A stretch of DNA of 64,000 bases. It comes from an uncultured Tateyamaria sp. Lineage in GTDB: Bacteria; Pseudomonadota; Alphaproteobacteria; Rhodobacterales; Rhodobacteraceae. This document shows, piece after piece, positions 62,473 to 64,000 of this stretch. Both the position numbers and the translations under genes were made by a program. The notes beneath the pieces were generated by a model that saw only the letters and a program-made list of their open reading frames with translations, ran no database searches and was not told the origin of the DNA. Where the stretch lies: positions 868,001 to 932,000 of the forward strand of contig NZ_CANNCF010000001.1 of assembly GCF_947503045.1 (NCBI RefSeq), read 5' to 3'. Position 1 is the first letter of the stretch. Each line of letters starts with the position of its first letter.

Positions 62473-63903
62473 TTAATCCAACACGTAGCCATAAGAGCCG
62501 GAGAAGTCCTGTTTGGCAACCTCGCCTGCAGCCCCTTGTTTGGGAACGCGGGTGCCCGCGGCTGTGCGACCATACAGGAACAAATCCTTTTCGCTGGGTG
62601 GTTTGATGCGATCAGTGGGCAGCGCCAGGATGTCACCCCGAACAGGGGACACAAGATGCGCTGTGATGATGATCACAAGTTCAGTTTGGTTGCGCTGATA
62701 CGACGCCGAGCGGAACAGTGCGCCCAGGATCGGCACATCGCCAAGCCAGGGCAACTGGCTGGAGTTGTCGTCGAAGTTGTCTTCGAGCAGACCAGCGATG
62801 GCAAAGCTCTCTCCGTCGCGCATCTCGACCGTGGTCGATGTCTCGCGCCGCGAGAAGGCGTCGATTTCAAAACCGTTCACCGCAAAGCCGTTGGTTGGGT
62901 CGATGGCCGACACAGCCGCCTCAAGCTCGAGGTTGATCAGGTCCTTGTCCACCACGCGGGGGATAAAGTTGAGTTCGATCCCGAAAGGCTTGAACTCGAT
63001 GGTGATCACGCCGTTGTCCTGGCTGACGGGGACGGGATATTCGCCACCTGCAAGGAACTTGGCCTCCTGGCCGGACAAAGCGACCAGGTTTGGTTCGGCC
63101 AGCGTGCGCACAACCCCTTTGGTTTCAAGGGCTTCAAGCAGCAGACCCACCTGGGTGTTGCCGGTGTTGAAGCCAAAGAGAATCGCACCTGCGTTTTCGT
63201 TGATGGCCGGGATATTGCCGCCAAGGCTGGTGCCGACACCGCCCGAGCTGTTTGTTGTCCCGGTCCCGCCGTTTACGCCCACATCACCCGAGAACAGGGT
63301 GCCGTTCAGCGACAGCGAAGAGCTGAGAGATTTGGAAACCGAGCGGTTCATCTCGGCAAACCGGACCTTGAGCATGACCTGCTGGACGCCACCGACGCTC
63401 ATCAGGTTGGAAACGCGGCCTTCGGCGTAGCGTTCTGCCAGATCAAGTGCGCGTTGCAGCCGTGCGGTCGATGATACGACGCCCGACAGCACGATACCGT
63501 CATTGGCGGTGCGTACCTCGATCTTTTCACCCGGAAGGATCTGGCGAAGCCGCTCCTTGAATTCCGAGATGTCTGCCGCGACCCGCACGTTCACATTCGT
63601 GATCAGGCGGCCATTGGCATCCAGAAGGGTGAGTGTTGTCAGTCCCGGCGCTTTCCCGAGCACATATATAGTGCGGTCGCTGAGCGAGGAGATGTCCGCG
63701 ATGGCCGGGTTGGCGATGCTGAGCTCTGCAAAGGGCTCTTCGCTTTCCACGACAACGGCCCGGTTCATGGGCACGTTCAGCGTTGCTTCGCTGGCGGTGC
63801 GCACGACCTTGAGGTTCTCTGCGTGTGCTGCAGAAAACGCCATCGGGCTGATAGCAAGGGACAACCCGAGAAGGGATGCTTTGAAAATTCCGTCAATGTT
63901 CAT
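62473..63903 (-). CDS. cpaC: Tad secretin CpaC (RcpA)
   Basis: 476 residues from the ATG at 63903 (MNIDGIFKASLLGLSLAISP). Signal peptide ending near SAAHA, the pilus/BON-type N-terminal domain ('NRAVVVESEEPFAELSIANP', 'DRTIYVLGKAPGLTTLTLLD'), and the secretin domain 'VQQVMLKVRFAEMNRSVSKS', 'ALETKGVVRTLAEPNLVALS', 'GIELNFIPRVVDKDLINLEL'. It forms the outer-membrane channel for the Flp pilus. Confidence 0.95.
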   Translation of the reverse strand: MNIDGIFKASLLGLSLAISPMAFSAAHAENLKVVRTASEATLNVPMNRAVVVESEEPFAELSIANPAIADISSLSDRTIYVLGKAPGLTTLTLLDANGRLITNVNVRVAADISEFKERLRQILPGEKIEVRTANDGIVLSGVVSSTARLQRALDLAERYAEGRVSNLMSVGGVQQVMLKVRFAEMNRSVSKSLSSSLSLNGTLFSGDVGVNGGTGTTNSSGGVGTSLGGNIPAINENAGAILFGFNTGNTQVGLLLEALETKGVVRTLAEPNLVALSGQEAKFLAGGEYPVPVSQDNGVITIEFKPFGIELNFIPRVVDKDLINLELEAAVSAIDPTNGFAVNGFEIDAFSRRETSTTVEMRDGESFAIAGLLEDNFDDNSSQLPWLGDVPILGALFRSASYQRNQTELVIIITAHLVSPVRGDILALPTDRIKPPSEKDLFLYGRTAAGTRVPKQGAAGEVAKQDFSGSYGYVLD

Positions 63904-63940
63904 GTGACCTGCCTTTTTGATCACGCCTCTATGCCGGGTC

Positions 63941-64000
63941 TTATTGCCCGCGATCGTCACGGGTCGTTTGCCCGCGTATTGGGATCACCATGGGACACTT
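63941..64000 (-). other. possible 3' end of the gene upstream of cpaC
   Basis: The first minus-strand frame from the window edge reads 'MVIPIRGQTTRDDRGQ' to a TAA at 63943-63941. In Tad clusters the gene before cpaC is usually cpaB/rcpC, so this could be its C-terminus, but 19 residues are too few to tell, and the other two frames also close before 63903. Confidence 0.25.

Overview
The window looks like chromosomal DNA of an alphaproteobacterium of the Rhodobacterales/Roseobacter group. It is GC-rich with dense short-gap operons. Lineage markers are a phosphatidylcholine synthase (pcs), a DUF484-xerC pair, a DUF1127 miniprotein, the ruvCAB and tol-pal-tilS-ftsH orders typical of Rhodobacterales, and a Tad pilus locus of the roseobacter layout. 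I see no tRNA, rRNA, CRISPR array, prophage or insertion sequence.

Layout. 1-2596 (-): ATP-grasp / alpha-E / transglutaminase operon, cut by the window edge. 2844-7254 (+): a beta-keto acid cleavage enzyme (BKACE), an ACAD10/11-like acyl-CoA dehydrogenase and two unrecognised proteins, probably one catabolic unit. 7251-8021 (-): truA. 8218-15551 (+): ycjX, a GNAT acetyltransferase, ycjF, a CNB-flavoprotein fusion and a giant DUF2339 membrane protein. 15835-21387: ileS (+), a broken DUF3253 gene, priA (-). 21478-24738 (+): fsa, DUF484-xerC, a cytochrome P460. 24820-29624: pcs, ogt (-), an MFS and a MATE transporter, prmA. 29734-34567: small membrane protein, DUF1127 (-), ruvC-ruvA-ruvB, a hypothetical, cytochrome c', DinB (-). 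34696-43542 (+): ybgC-tolQ-tolR-tolA-tolB-pal-cpoB-tilS-ftsH, the envelope-constriction machine followed by tRNA-Ile lysidine synthetase and the membrane protease. 43663-45832 (+): MsrQ-like, MOSC, and a CBU_0592-cNMP-fold fusion. 45971-49164 (+): fhs, a secreted hypothetical and folD, giving one-carbon metabolism. 49161-52374 (-): pdeM and a DEXH helicase of the ligase-associated DNA repair set. 52648-63903 (-): a dehydrogenase translationally coupled to the Tad cluster (AAA ATPase, prepilin peptidase, two TPR lipoproteins, TadC, TadB, TadA, TadZ/CpaE, OmpA lipoprotein, CpaC secretin).

The most unusual signal is not a gene. Five intergenic copies of a bipartite repeat occur in both orientations: one or more GC-rich hairpins, then a conserved core (GGGATTTTTT ... 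CAGAGAAGG). The stems differ between copies but stay base-paired. A second small hairpin family ending in CCTTAC occurs three times, and one copy of it abuts a copy of the first family. Other points of interest are a nonsense-interrupted DUF3253 gene, a thioredoxin-reductase-like flavoprotein without its CxxC but with a cNMP-binding fold, three tandem palindromes before the helicase gene, and an uncharacterised pair of proteins beside the BKACE/acyl-CoA dehydrogenase genes. Gene functions are assigned from family knowledge and visible motifs only; no database search was possible.
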